Positions 37,001 through 48,800 of a stretch of DNA of 64,000 bases are shown one piece after another. The notes under the pieces were generated by a model that saw only the letters and a program-made list of their open reading frames with translations, searched no databases and was not told the origin of the DNA. Location: the NCBI GenBank assembly GCA_023014365.1, contig JAEBUN010000004.1:2666001-2730000 (forward strand), written 5' to 3'. Position numbers and translations under genes: made by a program. Numbering within the stretch: the first letter of the stretch is position 1; the number at the start of each line of letters is the position of its first letter. The DNA comes from Lepiota brunneoincarnata. Lineage: Eukaryota; Basidiomycota; Agaricomycetes; Agaricales; Agaricaceae.

Positions 37001-39862
37001 TGATATAAGAATAATGCTCCCATCACTATTTTGATCACTCGAAGATTCTATTGTCTAATTGCTGCCTCGAAGGATATCAAGAGGGAAAAAGAGTAGGGAG
37101 CCATTACAACGATGTGACGAGCGACGTACGTAATAACAGCATGCCGAACAACAAGGTCAATGATTGTCCTCTCCGAGCTCTGGAGGTTCCGAATAGACTA
37201 TATGGGCCTCAGACGGGGCCCTTGACGACGACCAAAGCTATGCGCTTACACCGCACAGAATAACCAGCAAAGGGATCGCTAACAAGGCCCATCAATCAGC
37301 ACCAGTCAGCAGACATAGACGGAAGAGGAAATAAAACCAGATAAGGCACCGAGAGCCAATCGACCGTCAACAAGGCGTTGACTTTCGATCATAGAAGTAC
37401 AAGAAGCAGGCTAGAATCGCTTTTGTTTCTCAGCGCGGTATCCAGAGCCCTTATATATACCACCTTCCTTCTTCTTGTCCGGCAAGAGCCGAACCAGTCG
37501 TTATGTTCTTTTCATGTTCCAGTTTCATGCTGCGAGAAGCGACCGCTCTTGTTCATCCAGAAATGGGTCCCTCTATCCACAGTGCTGGTACTGGAATATG
37601 GTTTAATCAAGGTCTTTCTGGCTCTCCGCTTAGTTGGAAAGTTTGTCAGTGCCGGAATGCTTTCGTCGAGAACGGCCGACGACCACCACTCCACGGAAAA
37701 CCATTGATGGACCCGTGAGCACGGGGTGCTGTTCAATTCGGGATTTCGAGTTAGGGAAACTCCATAACATGTAGGAGTTACAAAGGATCATGCCAGTGAC
37801 ACCCAAACCAACGTGCTCCATCCTTGATCACCGTCGGGAGGCATGACAGCACCACGGTAGCGATTGATGAATTTCTGTCTCCTCTCTGTATGCCTTCTGT
37901 TCTTAGCTTAGTTGAAGGGCGATCTGTCTGTGGGTGGGGAGGGGGAAGCTTCACAAAGAGGATGGACGTCACGACGAGACCGAAATAGAACACGCCACTT
38001 CATATCTTATAATTGGTGTCGTACCAAGATCTCTACTGAACCGAACAATCAAATGAAGGGATGACGGCAGTGTTGTTGTACGTACCCCAGAAATTACTGA
38101 TAACTGGGTCTGAAGCTCAACCCGAACCCCAAGGGGAGGTTCCGCGTAGCGTACAAGGGTTGTTCACAGGATGCTCAAGGTCAGATGTCAAAAGTTCACC
38201 CACGGGGACGGAGTTCCAAGAATGTGGACGGTGGAGGTCGGGGAACCTTCCGCCAATTTGGCGCAAGTCGAGTCAGAAAGGGCTTGATTGAATATTTTCA
38301 GCCATGTTACCGACACTGGGCGTCACCGAAATAGTAACATGGGTTCTTCGACCAGAAGATAGAAGATATAAGAACAATGGAAGTTCCTCAACCCGAATGT
38401 TTTCATTTACGCTGGTGTCGATGAGAGCATGGTGTTCCTACTCACTACGCGGTTTTGTGCGAGTGGACAACGTGAAGCGATTGTAATGAACCTCGGTTTC
38501 TCCGGCAGACATGGGAACCAGTGGTGCAATCGTGGAAGGTGGAGGCCCCCTTTTCGGGTAGGTGCTGTTAAATGAAAATGGAATTATCACGGGCAGGGAG
38601 ATGGACAGGATAGTAAGGAACTTGCGAAAGAAATGTGGCTCAGATTTCTGAAGATAGAGGTAGCCCTTGGATGGATCCGTTACCCATCGTACGTCAGTCA
38701 AGCAGGGCATCTCGTCCCACAGTGCCATATTTGTAAACTGCGGAACAGGTCTGTGGAAAACCCTTGACGGAGACAGTGCTGATAACCGACGAAGGTATTT
38801 GTGTCCCCGCTGAGACACTCGCCGTGGGGATCAAAGAGTCGAAGAAAGCAGTAGCTGGGTCTTGAGGAACACTGCCTCCACGAACGAAAAAGCCTGGGGA
38901 GAGAACAGAAAGAAGCTGTTGTCTATCTTGAAGCGGATATCAGAGTTGACGGGGCGAGAGTTTGCTGGAGTGTAGGAGCTCATTCGGGGGCCGGTCAACT
39001 AAGCGAACTGAGTCGAGTTGGGATCATGGGACCTAAAAGGTGAGTGCTATGTCCACATCAACTCGGCTGGGCGGACCAGTTGACTTGTATGGCACAAGAA
39101 ATTCTAGCAATCGGGGCTTAGCTTCTGCAGAACTGGTATAAGTATAGCTCAGTGTTCTGGAATAAGAGGCCCATACCAGGCACAAGGAGAGTTGATGTGT
39201 TCACTATCCTCTAACTCTTATAATCTTGCTTTGCGACCAGGACAACGAAGAATGTGTCAACAGTCGGGCGGTATAGGCAGGGTTGCCGGGCTGCAGGATT
39301 GCGTAAGATCCGAAGGGGGGTGGAAAGGGCTACTTGACGGCTACTTGACGAGTCCAAAGCATAATTGAACGAGCTCTTGTCACACCCACCCTTGTAATAC
39401 AGTAGGGGACAGAGGGGTGAGTCGTGACATACCATCCTAACTTGCCCGCCCATAGACATAAAGTCTGGGACAGCTGTGGCTGCTTCCCTCCACATTCGTT
39501 TCAAATCAGTGAACATATCCGGTGAGTTGGGCAGTTATGGTGATTTACTATTGCTTAAACCGAGACAGACTACAAGGCTCTTGTTGTTGCTGGAGGAGGA
39601 GGGGGGAAGAGTATGCTTACTTAAGCTGCTGATGGTGAACACGTGCAAATTTTCGAGGAATGCTTCGGTCAAAAGTTTGCGCTGACTTAGGGGCTGAGAC
39701 TACGGCTTCCTCTGTTCTACCCCTAATTCTCTCCCTCTTCATATATCTCTTGCACATCCTACATTCCACTCGCGTCGAGCGCTCGCACTCTCGACCTTCT
39801 CTTTGTCTCATTTCTCCCAGGGTGGCATCCAGCTCAGAAACAGTGACCTAACAATCATCCCA

Positions 39863-40917
39863 ATGGTCCCCTCGCAAGACTCGGCTTCTCCGAAGGAAGG
39901 CTCTGTGGCCGAAGAGCCACAAGAGACGTCTTATCAACTAAATGAAAATGTGAGCATCTGCATCTAACTCTCGGCAAATATCTCATCGTCAGCTTCAGGT
40001 CATCGGTGGCTCAGAGTCTGTTGTCGCATCCCAGCAACCTACTGCTGAAGCGCGCCATTCCCCCCGGCCTCGTACGCGCTCACAGACTGGAAGTACTGTC
40101 AAACGGCGACTGCCCGAGGACGTGATTTCCCCGTCGTCCTCTCAGAAAACATCTATGCCGCGTAAGAAACCGAGGCCTGCGTCGAAAAAGTCCTCCTCTC
40201 CGGCCGACGTTGAATCGAAGGAGGGAATTAGAACGGAGTCCCCTGTCATGGACTTCAAGGACAGTGTCTCAACCAACCACACGCAGCTCCTCGCCGTTTG
40301 GCTCAACCCCACCGTTGACCTTCCTGGAGAGCTCTACGTCCCCTGGCTATGCTCCAGAGCGTCGCGGCCCCCGATCCCGTGCTACTTTGCCGGTCCCCGT
40401 TCCCAACTTGATCAAGAAGAGTAGAGGGCGGCGTGTTCCCACACAGGAGTCGGCCGAGAAGCAGAGCGACTCCAAGGACAAACGGACGTATATCTGCAAG
40501 GTGGAGGGATGTGGAAAGTGCTTCCATCGAGGTGAACACCTTAAGAGACATATCCGCTCCATCCACACCCACGAAAAGCGTGAGTGACACTCTCGTCAAA
40601 AACCTTAATCTCCTCTGAATCAAACGTGTTTTTCTTTAGCTTTCAAGTGCACCCATCCCTCTTGCGGCAAGTTCTTCAACCGGCACGACAATCTACTTCA
40701 ACACCTCAAGGTACACAAGCAAAACCACAACGAAGAGAATGGCAACCCTCGTCCTATCCTTAAACTCTCCCCTGCGTCACCCTCGCCCTCGCCGGAGCCA
40801 GAACCAGCCATGGAGCATGAAGCTGATTCCTCTGCGTCGGACTCGGAGACCTCGGAAGCACCTCCCACAGCTCCAATGAAAGTCGACAGTCCCCATAGCA
40901 GTCCCCGTTATCTATGA
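39863..40917 (+). CDS. C2H2 zinc-finger transcription factor, Msn2/Msn4-like (paralogue B)
   Basis: Exon 1 starts at ATG 39863 (MVPSQDSASPKEGSVAEEP). An intron from about 39951 follows, then Ser/Lys-rich sequence (RKKPRPASKKSSSPADVE). The frame must move by one base near 40290, either by a weak 49-nt intron or an indel, to continue as SPFGSTPPLTFLESS. Then comes the linker LPVPVPNLIKKSRGRRVPT, nearly the same as in paralogue A. Finger 1 is C-KVEG-C-GKCFHRGEHLKR-H-IRSI-H. An intron at about 40579-40639 precedes finger 2, C-THPS-C-GKFFNRHDNLLQ-H-LKV-H. The C-terminus is acidic and Ser/Pro-rich (SPSPEPEPAMEHEADSSASD). It is much shorter than paralogue A, lacking most of the N-terminal Gln/Ser-rich region. 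The role is inferred as a DNA-binding regulator. Confidence 0.8.
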
Positions 40918-41726
40918 TACCTATGTATCCTCTGCGAGATTTGATGTTGCCTGCGAGTCCTTCACGACCAACATGGCGGTTTCGTCTCTTCGCACTGAAC
41001 TGCCACCACACTCCCCCCCAACATCTCGTGTCCGAGACTCACTCTAGGCCCTATTATTCACACACTTCTGGTGTTCCTAGCTACCGTCGTCGGCAGGTAG
41101 CTGGCAGATTTCTGGATTTCTATCATGTTTTCTCCCCCGATAGTCCATATTTTGGACTTGTCGTTGTTCGGCCCCTCTCCTATACGTGTTGTCTTATTGT
41201 TGTTTGCTTCGTCCATACGTACAGTATTTCTGCGTATCTTTAGTCAGCCCTCGTCCCCTGTTTTTTAGACGTATCCCCTATTTTGTATGTTGGTTTTAGT
41301 GTATATCTCTAGAGCACAAAAGTATTAGTCTTGCTGTCTTATGTGTGTTGCTTGTATCGGGTTGCTACCTCAATACACTCCTATATTTGTTTTCTATAGA
41401 TTGAATTCGAGGCGCCTTTTTTCCTTGAGCGAGATTGTTCTTTCAGGCCTATTTTTACCAACCAATGGGGATAACAGGTATTCCATCCTGGGATTTGGGA
41501 GGTTAATTCCTGGCTCCTTTTCCACATCTCAACGCAGGACCCGATTATCGCAACGAAGGAGTCTCCATGCAGTGGCGTCGGTCACGATACCTGGAAGAAA
41601 AGCCCGGTGATTAGATAAGATAGATTACATCGATGTTGGTGTGATAAAGGTCTAGATCGGGAGGAAAAAGCACCTCCTTTCAGACCACTGAACAACCGAA
41701 TCTACACTAGTCTCTCAATACACACA
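40918..41726. other. Intergenic, no gene seen
   Basis: Contains the 3' region of zinc-finger paralogue B and the promoter of adenosine kinase. T-rich with several TTTGT-type stretches; no RNA gene recognised. Confidence 0.4.
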
Positions 41727-43149
41727 ATGGCCAGCACCTACATACAAACTTTTCTGCATGGGAAACCCCCTACTTGACATGCAAGTCACCAATGGCGAGA
41801 AGCTACTCGAAAAGTACGGACTCAAACCTAACGACGCCATCCTGGCCTCGGAGGAACAAGCTCCCATGTGAGTCTTTCCGCATAGACTGAGAGGCATAGG
41901 CAGATCAAAGAGTCAACTAAACAACCCCTCTCCTTCCCCTCACAAAATATACTCAAAAAAGTTACGACGAGCTCGTAAAAGAACACAAAGTTACCTACGT
42001 CGCCGGTGGTGCTGCACAAAACGCTGCCCGAGGAGCTGCCGTGCGTCTCTTTACCTCTCCTACCCCCCCGATATGCCAATTCGACTGACGCGCTTATATT
42101 GGGTTTCCCGCGCGCGCGATTAGTACATTCTTCCACCGAAATCCGTAGTGTACACCGGTTGCGTCGGTGACGATGAACTCGCGGAACAGCTCAAGGCTGC
42201 CAACGAGCGTGAGGGGCTAGATCAGGTGTATCAAGTAAAGAAGGGAGAAAAGACAGGGGCTTGTGCTGTCGTTATCACTGGTCACCATCGGTAAGTGGGG
42301 GGCGTCATCCGTTGAGGTGTTTATAAGACACCGGTTCTAAGTGCTGACTCCATAGTTCTCTCGTTACGACTCTCCGGGTTGCCGAGAAATTCGATGAATC
42401 ATATCTCGGGTCACCTCAGGTCGCTCCTCTCATCGAAGCTGCCCGGGTTTTCTATGTCGAGGGATACTTCCTGACTCATGGCACCTCCATTGTCGAATCG
42501 TTGAGCAAGAAGGTTTCTGAGGCCGGAAAGGTCGGTCCTGAAATCAAAGAAAAATGACCTCCACAAACAATTCACCCCATCCTCGAGTAGACTTTCGTCC
42601 TCAACCTCTCGGCCCCCTTCATTGCCCAATTCTTCCACTCGAATATCCAAAAGGTCCTCCCGTATACCGATATCATCATTGGCAATGAGTCTGAAGCAGA
42701 GGCCTGGGCCGAAGCGACTGGTTACACAGACAAAACCAACCTCGCGAGCATTGCCAAGAACATTGCAACTTTACCCAAAGCCAACCCTGCCTGCCCACGA
42801 ACCGTCGTCTTTACCAACGGCGCCAAATCTACTTGCGTCGTCGTTGCAAATGAACCAGACACACCCAGGATTTTCTCCGTGAACCCCTTGAAGGACGAGG
42901 AGATTGTAGATACAAACGGCGCCGGTGATGCGTTTGCGGGTGGCTTCTTGGGCGCGTATGTTGCGGGTAAGAGTCTAGACGATTGCATCCTTGCTGGACA
43001 TAAGCTTGGTGGGATGTGTTGTGGACAGGTATGCGTTGGGGTATCACTGAGAAACCTTGGGTGATATTGAACTGTTTTTGTCCTTGATCTAGGTCGGTCC
43101 AACAGTACAAGTGGCCCAAGGTTCAGATCCTCTAAAAGAGGGGCAATAA
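41727..43149 (+). CDS. Adenosine kinase (PfkB family)
   Basis: Phosphorylates adenosine to AMP in purine salvage and keeps the methyl cycle running by removing adenosine. Visible parts in order: MGNPLLDMQVTNGEKLLEKY, the substrate-binding AGGAAQNAARGA motif (about 42003-42040), YTGCVGDDELAEQLK, TGACAVVITG, NLSAPFIAQFF, IIGNESEAEAWAE and the PfkB catalytic signature DTNGAGDAFAGGFLGAY (42907-42960) with its catalytic Asp. It ends VAQGSDPLKEGQ. At least five short introns are spliced out in frame. From the ATG at 41727 the frame is broken by one extra A at 41746-41748. Removing it gives QLFCMGNPLLD as in other family members; otherwise translation would have to start at 41758. Confidence 0.88.
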
Positions 43150-43885
43150 TTGAATGTATAGTAAACCCTAGTATGCACATTGGAGCATTACCCCAAGGCC
43201 ATTTTCAGCCGTGCTGTATCTACCTTTTAGAACGTTCATTCCACTATCTTGACTTATCCGGATCATATCCGCGAGGAGGTTAGCAATGACCATGTCCGAT
43301 TTGAGAGTATATTGTAAGTCCAATGTCAATGTCCGTGACAGAGCTCGATGAAATGGAAGCGAAATTGCGGAAAGGATATTCCCGTAAAAGCCAAACTGCG
43401 TCTGGCGTAGTCGGCGCGCTATTAAGATGTCGGATACACTGTTGACAAAACGACACTGTCAGTTTCTAGGCGGTAGAAAAGGAGTTTCTGGAAAGGACGG
43501 TGCGTACCTAAGATTAGACCAACCCAAAACCAGAGGAGAGGTGGGATAGGTCGAGTAAACTACAAATATGACAAGACTATACTATATCCAGTTGGACGAT
43601 ATGAATAAAAGTAGAAACAGCACTCATAAGATACAAGATCTCGAGCGCATGGAGGGACGAGCGAACTGGTGTGAAAGCATAAGTCGACAGCGGTATGATT
43701 GAAAGAAGTTTAGTAGGTGCAATGTGTCGGACGTAGCCGACCTGAATATTGGTTACGATGGAGGCGGCGTCGCAAGAGACTCCTGATCGCCAGGAATAAG
43801 TTTTTGGCTCGTAATTTGGAATGGAGGTTTCATGGTCTCTTTACCTGTGTCAGTAGCTCCGCTGGGATTGTGAACAATGAGCAAG
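43150..43885. other. Intergenic between convergent genes, no gene seen
   Basis: Should hold both 3' untranslated regions. No open frame of note and no repeat recognised. Confidence 0.4.
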
Positions 43886-45547
43886 TCAGTGAGGATACGA
43901 CACCATGGATCGAATGGACGAGAGTCTACCTGGATGAAGCATGGATTCTCCGTCTTCGTTTATGATATGCTCCATGGGGGAAGGCGGTTGGTCCAACGGG
44001 GATTCATATTCGTGTAGCTCATCAACCCTGCGGGCCTTCACCTTCCTCCCTCCAACAAACTCTTTCATACTGCCCCTTTCATCCATATCTATCTCCATAT
44101 CCACATCAGCGTCGTCATCTTCCGAAGACTCTTCCTCCCTCCCCGGACTTCGGGGCACGTTCGGAACACTTCGAGCGGCAGCACCTGCCCGGGAAGAGGA
44201 TGAGGTTTCACTGAGAAACGGCGACCCATCATGATTAACTGCTGCCCCTCCACTCAAACCCACGCCTACACCAGCCTCTGCCTCCACCTGCTTCGCCCTT
44301 TCTTGCCTCACAGATTTTAGTACAGCGGCCATAGCCGCTTTCACTTCTTCCGCGGTGATACCTGTAGCAGGATCAATACACGCTTCAATATCTGTAATCT
44401 TTTGACTGTCGGTTTCCGTTTCCGGTGAGGAGGGCAGGTCATCAGGTCCAAGTGCAGGTCCAGATCCAGATCTAGGGTCAGCTGGTAAGGGTGCAGGCGT
44501 TGTACCCCTTGCTGTTGGAGATCCTCCCCTGGTGCATCCGGGGGAAGATTTGTCTCCTCCTTGTTCTTGTCCTTGATGTCTGTGGTTGGGATTCGGTGTT
44601 TCCGGAGGCGAGGGCTGAGGGTATATTGGTGCGAGTAATGGTGGTACCATATTCGGCATGGGGGGATATCTGTAATGGGGCACATAGTGGGCATTGCCAA
44701 CTAGTGGTTGGGAACGTCCGGTATGTGAATTGCTTTGCCAGGAAGCCGGGTACGACCATGTGGCTGCATGTAGGCGAGGTGTGGGGAGGGGTGAGGCTAA
44801 TATGGCATTGAGTGAGGAAGAGTGCGTTAGCGGCCGGGAAGCTGGAGAAGATGGTGCATGCGCTGGGTGAGCCGTCAAGCACTCGGATACGAGCGGGCAC
44901 GAGGGTGTTGACGTACGCGTAGTCATCGCAGTGTGTTGTCGGTAGTATCGTGAGGGTCCAGTCGTCTCTAGCGGGGGAAGCTCGCGGTCTTTCCTGTCTC
45001 GGAGCTTCTTGCCATTGTCCTCCTTTGGGGCGGGTGACGAGCTGCGACTCCGTGTAGATGAGGTGCTCGCCGCCTTCGTTTCTCCTGACATGGGCTCTTC
45101 GCTCCCTTCATTGTTGCGAGTCGCCCTATCCGCATGATGTCTGAAAACCACATCTGAGTAACACCATCTTCATTTTCACTCTGATTAATTTACCCCACCT
45201 TGATTTCTGATGTCGTCTTAGAGCGTCAGTCTATGGGGCAAAGTAAGCTCGAACGATGCGTGGGTTATCAGCCGCCAGACACGTACTCTCGTGAAGCTAG
45301 CGTCGCATTCCTGGCATGTACTAGCAAAGACATAAGCACGGACGACGCCAAACCAAAGTGGAAGAGATACATACAAACTCGGCATGGAGTGTGTTTTTGT
45401 CGTCCTCTGGTGTCGTTTCAAATCCGCCTCCCGCACAAACTTCTTACCACACCCATTTATCTTACAGGGCCAAAGCGGTGCAACGTACGGCTCCTTCTGC
45501 GCCACCCGCCTCCGCGAGACCGTCGCTGCGTCCGTTTTTCTGCTGCT
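43886..45547 (-). CDS. C2H2 zinc-finger protein with a long disordered C-terminus, 5' end uncertain
   Basis: Read leftwards. An exon starting at 45547 gives a basic lead, then YVAPLWPCKINGCGKKFVREADLKRHQRTTKTH (finger 1, read here in parts: C-KING-C ... H-QRTTK-H). Short exons follow with the second finger, CQECDASFTR plus TDALRRHQKSRH, joined over introns at about 45395, 45289 and 45170. The last long exon (to stop 43886) is Ser/Pro-rich and includes ITAEEVKAAMAAVLKSVRQER, an acidic block (ESSEDDDADVDMEIDMDERG) and a basic KEFVGGRKVKARR. This finger pair differs from the Msn2-like pair elsewhere in the window. The first exon with the ATG was not found. A transcription factor is the likely role. 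Confidence 0.65.
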
Positions 45548-45865
45548 CTAGAACACGAGGGATGATCAGCGCATGTGTGGGTCAATGGATTGAATGTAGA
45601 CAAGAGACACACTTGGTCGTCTGCTCTGACCATGCTGGATCCCTATTCCTGAGCACCTCCGGCCCTTCCAGGAGCACTGAGCTAAACCGTTACTGTGTTG
45701 GCAGGAAGAGCGTCTGGTGCAGGGACCCTGGCAGTCGCGTTGAAATGTTCAAACTCCCCTTCACTAACTTTCCCTCGGTCCGTAACTCCGGTGCCGGACT
45801 TCTCCCCAAGACGATATTAAACTATATAATATATGTTACAAGGTATCCATATATCACCTCTGTCA

Positions 45866-48800
45866 TCACAGTCTCTCACTCAGCGCACTCGTCTTCTCCA
45901 ACAATCCCTGCACTCGCCGCCCCAAACGCTCAGTTTGCATCTTGCGCTCTAACACCTGATGCGCCGGCATCTTCTTTTTCGGCATCCACACCTTCCCACC
46001 CCCATTTTTCGCTTCAGCTCGCCTGGCATTCAATGTTGACAAGTCTACGACCCTTGGGGATGACGAGAAGCGAATCACGTCCCTGTACAACAATCTGGTT
46101 TCTGTCGCAAGTGCATGCAGAGTCGGTGGTGTCCTCGGCGCGTCCCCATCCGAGTCCTCTGTATCCGTATCCGACAGTCCTGATGAAACCAATGCTGGCG
46201 TCGGCGTACGGGGCGTAGGGACAGGAAGCGGAGGCAAGGCCTCAATTTCGCGAAGCAGATCCTGGCCCTTAAGATATGAATTCTCGTTTCGGAGAAAACG
46301 GACTGTTCCACGGAGTGCCTCAATCTGGCAGCCGTATCAGTCCCCGCGACGCTGGACTCCACACAAATATTAGGGCACGCACCTGTTCCAGTAGATATGA
46401 TGTCGCCAGGTTTCCTTCGATCGATACGTTCTCAGTTTCGGTGGGTTGAACACCTGGAGCTGGATCGAATCATTTACCAGAACGATAGAATAGAGATAGA
46501 GGAAAAGTCAAACCTTGTTTCTCTTGCCCAGCGGTCATAGCTTTCAGCCGGGCATTGTCCTGATACAGGTTATCCAAATCCGCCTGGAGTTGTTCCGTGG
46601 CCTCCTCATACTCTCTCTTCTGCTTCTTCGCGTCCGCCAACTCGCTCTCCAAACTCGCAATCACCTCAGCCTGCTTCGTCATCGCCTTTATCCGCCGGTC
46701 CATCCACTCAATCTTCACAGAAGACTCTTGGATACCCAACTCCTTGCTCTTCAACGTCCGCACAAGCCCTTGCATTTCGTCGTTAAGCTTCGCGACCTTC
46801 CTCTCCGCTTCAATATTAACCTCCAATGCCGTCTTGATCTCCTCGATGCGAACAACCCAGGGGGGTGTACCCGTAACTATAAAATAGACTTGTTAATTAA
46901 CCAAGAGCTAAAGGCATAGCACGAAACTCTTACTCTTAATCACATTCTCGTTTTCGAGAACCGACGGAAGCAGTTTTGTACCTTCTTCTACTAGCTGAGC
47001 AATGGCAGTGCTAACAGCATCCCAAGGTGATTCTCCCGGTTTGAGGTCTTTGGCAACAGTACTCGCAGCCGTGTTCTTCACGAAACCAAGAGCTTTGGTC
47101 AGTTGGAATGATGATTTGGAGCTCCTTGCGTCATTGGTATGGCTCATGATGAGCTGAGCGAGCTGCAAATTCAGAGCATTAGCTGGGGAACAACTTCCTG
47201 GGGATATTTTGTGACGTACAGATATACCAAAATTGACAAGTTCAGCCACGGGGTTGCTCAGGGCTTTAAGCTGAGGGATAATATGTGGCTTCAGAGCTGC
47301 AGATTCCTGTGTCAGGTCTTCTAAACGTTTGGTAAGTTTTCTGAAGTGGACGGTGAGCGCTGAACAACGATAGAGAGCAACACTAAGCATACTTTGACAA
47401 GACCTTAGCGCCCTTGCATTGGTCCAACAACTTTTGCAGAGGCTCGAGCAACTCCGTCTCTACATGATAACCACCTAAATCAAGAACGACATCTGCAGGG
47501 GTATCAGCACTGTTTCCTACGTAGTACCAACATGAGCATACCTTGATCCTCTATAATAGTAGCAGCACAGGTCTTCGTCAATGCGATTGATGCTGAAAAC
47601 ATATCCAAGTCTAAATCAAATGAAGTTGCATATCCCAGCTCGCGCTCGGCAAGATCATGATCAAAGCCACCAAGATACGTCTCTGCGAGGTGGTCGAACT
47701 GTGCCTGAATCCTACAGCAGGCCAAAAAAGAAGTAGATCCTGTTCAGTTGGATCGAACTGGAGGAAGGGAAGACATACTTGGCGATATCGCTAACACACT
47801 CCATCTCTCTAAACTCATCCCTCCTCAGCAAATCAATATGCATGTCGATGCGTTTCTCCAGGGGTGCAATCTCAGGGTATATGCGCCCAACATTGAGGAA
47901 CGTTTCAACGTCGCAGTGTTTGAGGATTGCGGCAAACCGTTTACAAAGGGTCGATAAGCCCGCGATACGGCCCCTCATCTGTGTTCGTTAGAAGCTCTTC
48001 TGCAGGGAAGTGCAGATGCTAGGACATACCTCACATATACCTACGAGCACTTCAGAGACAGGTCCATTAAGTGACTCTGGCATGTTGTGTTTCTGAGCCA
48101 CAACAGTATTAACAAGATCCGTCTTGTAAGCCAGCCGGGAAAAGAAGAGGTAGCAGTTTGTTGCGTCGCTATCAGACTGAACATATAGTTGTGGAAGGTA
48201 GGGCTGAAGATCGGGGATCAGCTCCATATAGCTCCCAATTGGAGAACGAGCAACCGACATACTTGGACGATAGCCAACAACTCCTTCGACTCCCTAGCCT
48301 CTAATTGCTTGATCTCAAGATCAATATTCCGCGCTTGGTTCTTGGCAGCTGAAGACTGAAGCTTCATGTTGAGAGAAATCATCGCTGCAGCCTGGGAAGC
48401 AGCGGTGGCGGACTCGCTTTGTGCCGTTTGCGTCTGCGTACGAAGGGCATCAAGTTCGCTATGCTAAAATCAGCACGAGGAGCTGGAATCGGGATGATGT
48501 CGAATCGTACGTCTGTAGCTGTAGGACGAGTTCTCTGAATTGTCCAACGGTTCCCTCTAGGTCTTGGTAGGCGTCTTCCAGAGCAGATATCTTGCTGAGG
48601 TAGTCTCTTATTTGCGCGTCCCGTTGCTCTAATAGGAGGATCGAGCATTGAACTTAACACAAGCCTAATAGGGGACTTACCGATGTCTTCATGCAACTGT
48701 TTTTCGGTCTCAACGTGATTCTCTTCAAGTTCGTCATTGAGTTCCTTCAGAGCTTCAAGATCCTCGATTGTGATACGCATTTCTTCGATTTTCTGAAGAA

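Larger units (their letters stand above)
28651..39862. other. 11 kb gene-poor region
   Basis: No open frame shows family resemblance. The longest (269 codons, minus strand 31335-32144) has no ATG at its 5' end and a composition that looks like a chance frame. The region holds homopolymer runs (C15 at 33462-33476, G10 at 32959-32968 and 35136-35145), a CT microsatellite (32692-32721), a short GATGGT-type repeat near 33500-33530 and small inverted repeats. A TATA-like box at 30525 and a TGGCGCCGAA sequence at 30607 could be the remnant of an LTR element, but no second LTR was found. It could also hold non-coding transcripts. Confidence 0.35.

Noticed and set aside
39125..39200. tRNA-like start TAGCTCAGT
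   Set aside because: No matching B-box GGTTCGANNCC at the right distance and no cloverleaf by eye.
46515..46919. A 134-codon plus-strand frame rich in Leu/Arg
   Set aside because: It is antisense to a coiled-coil exon of dynactin p150, whose Glu/Lys codons give this pattern in reverse.
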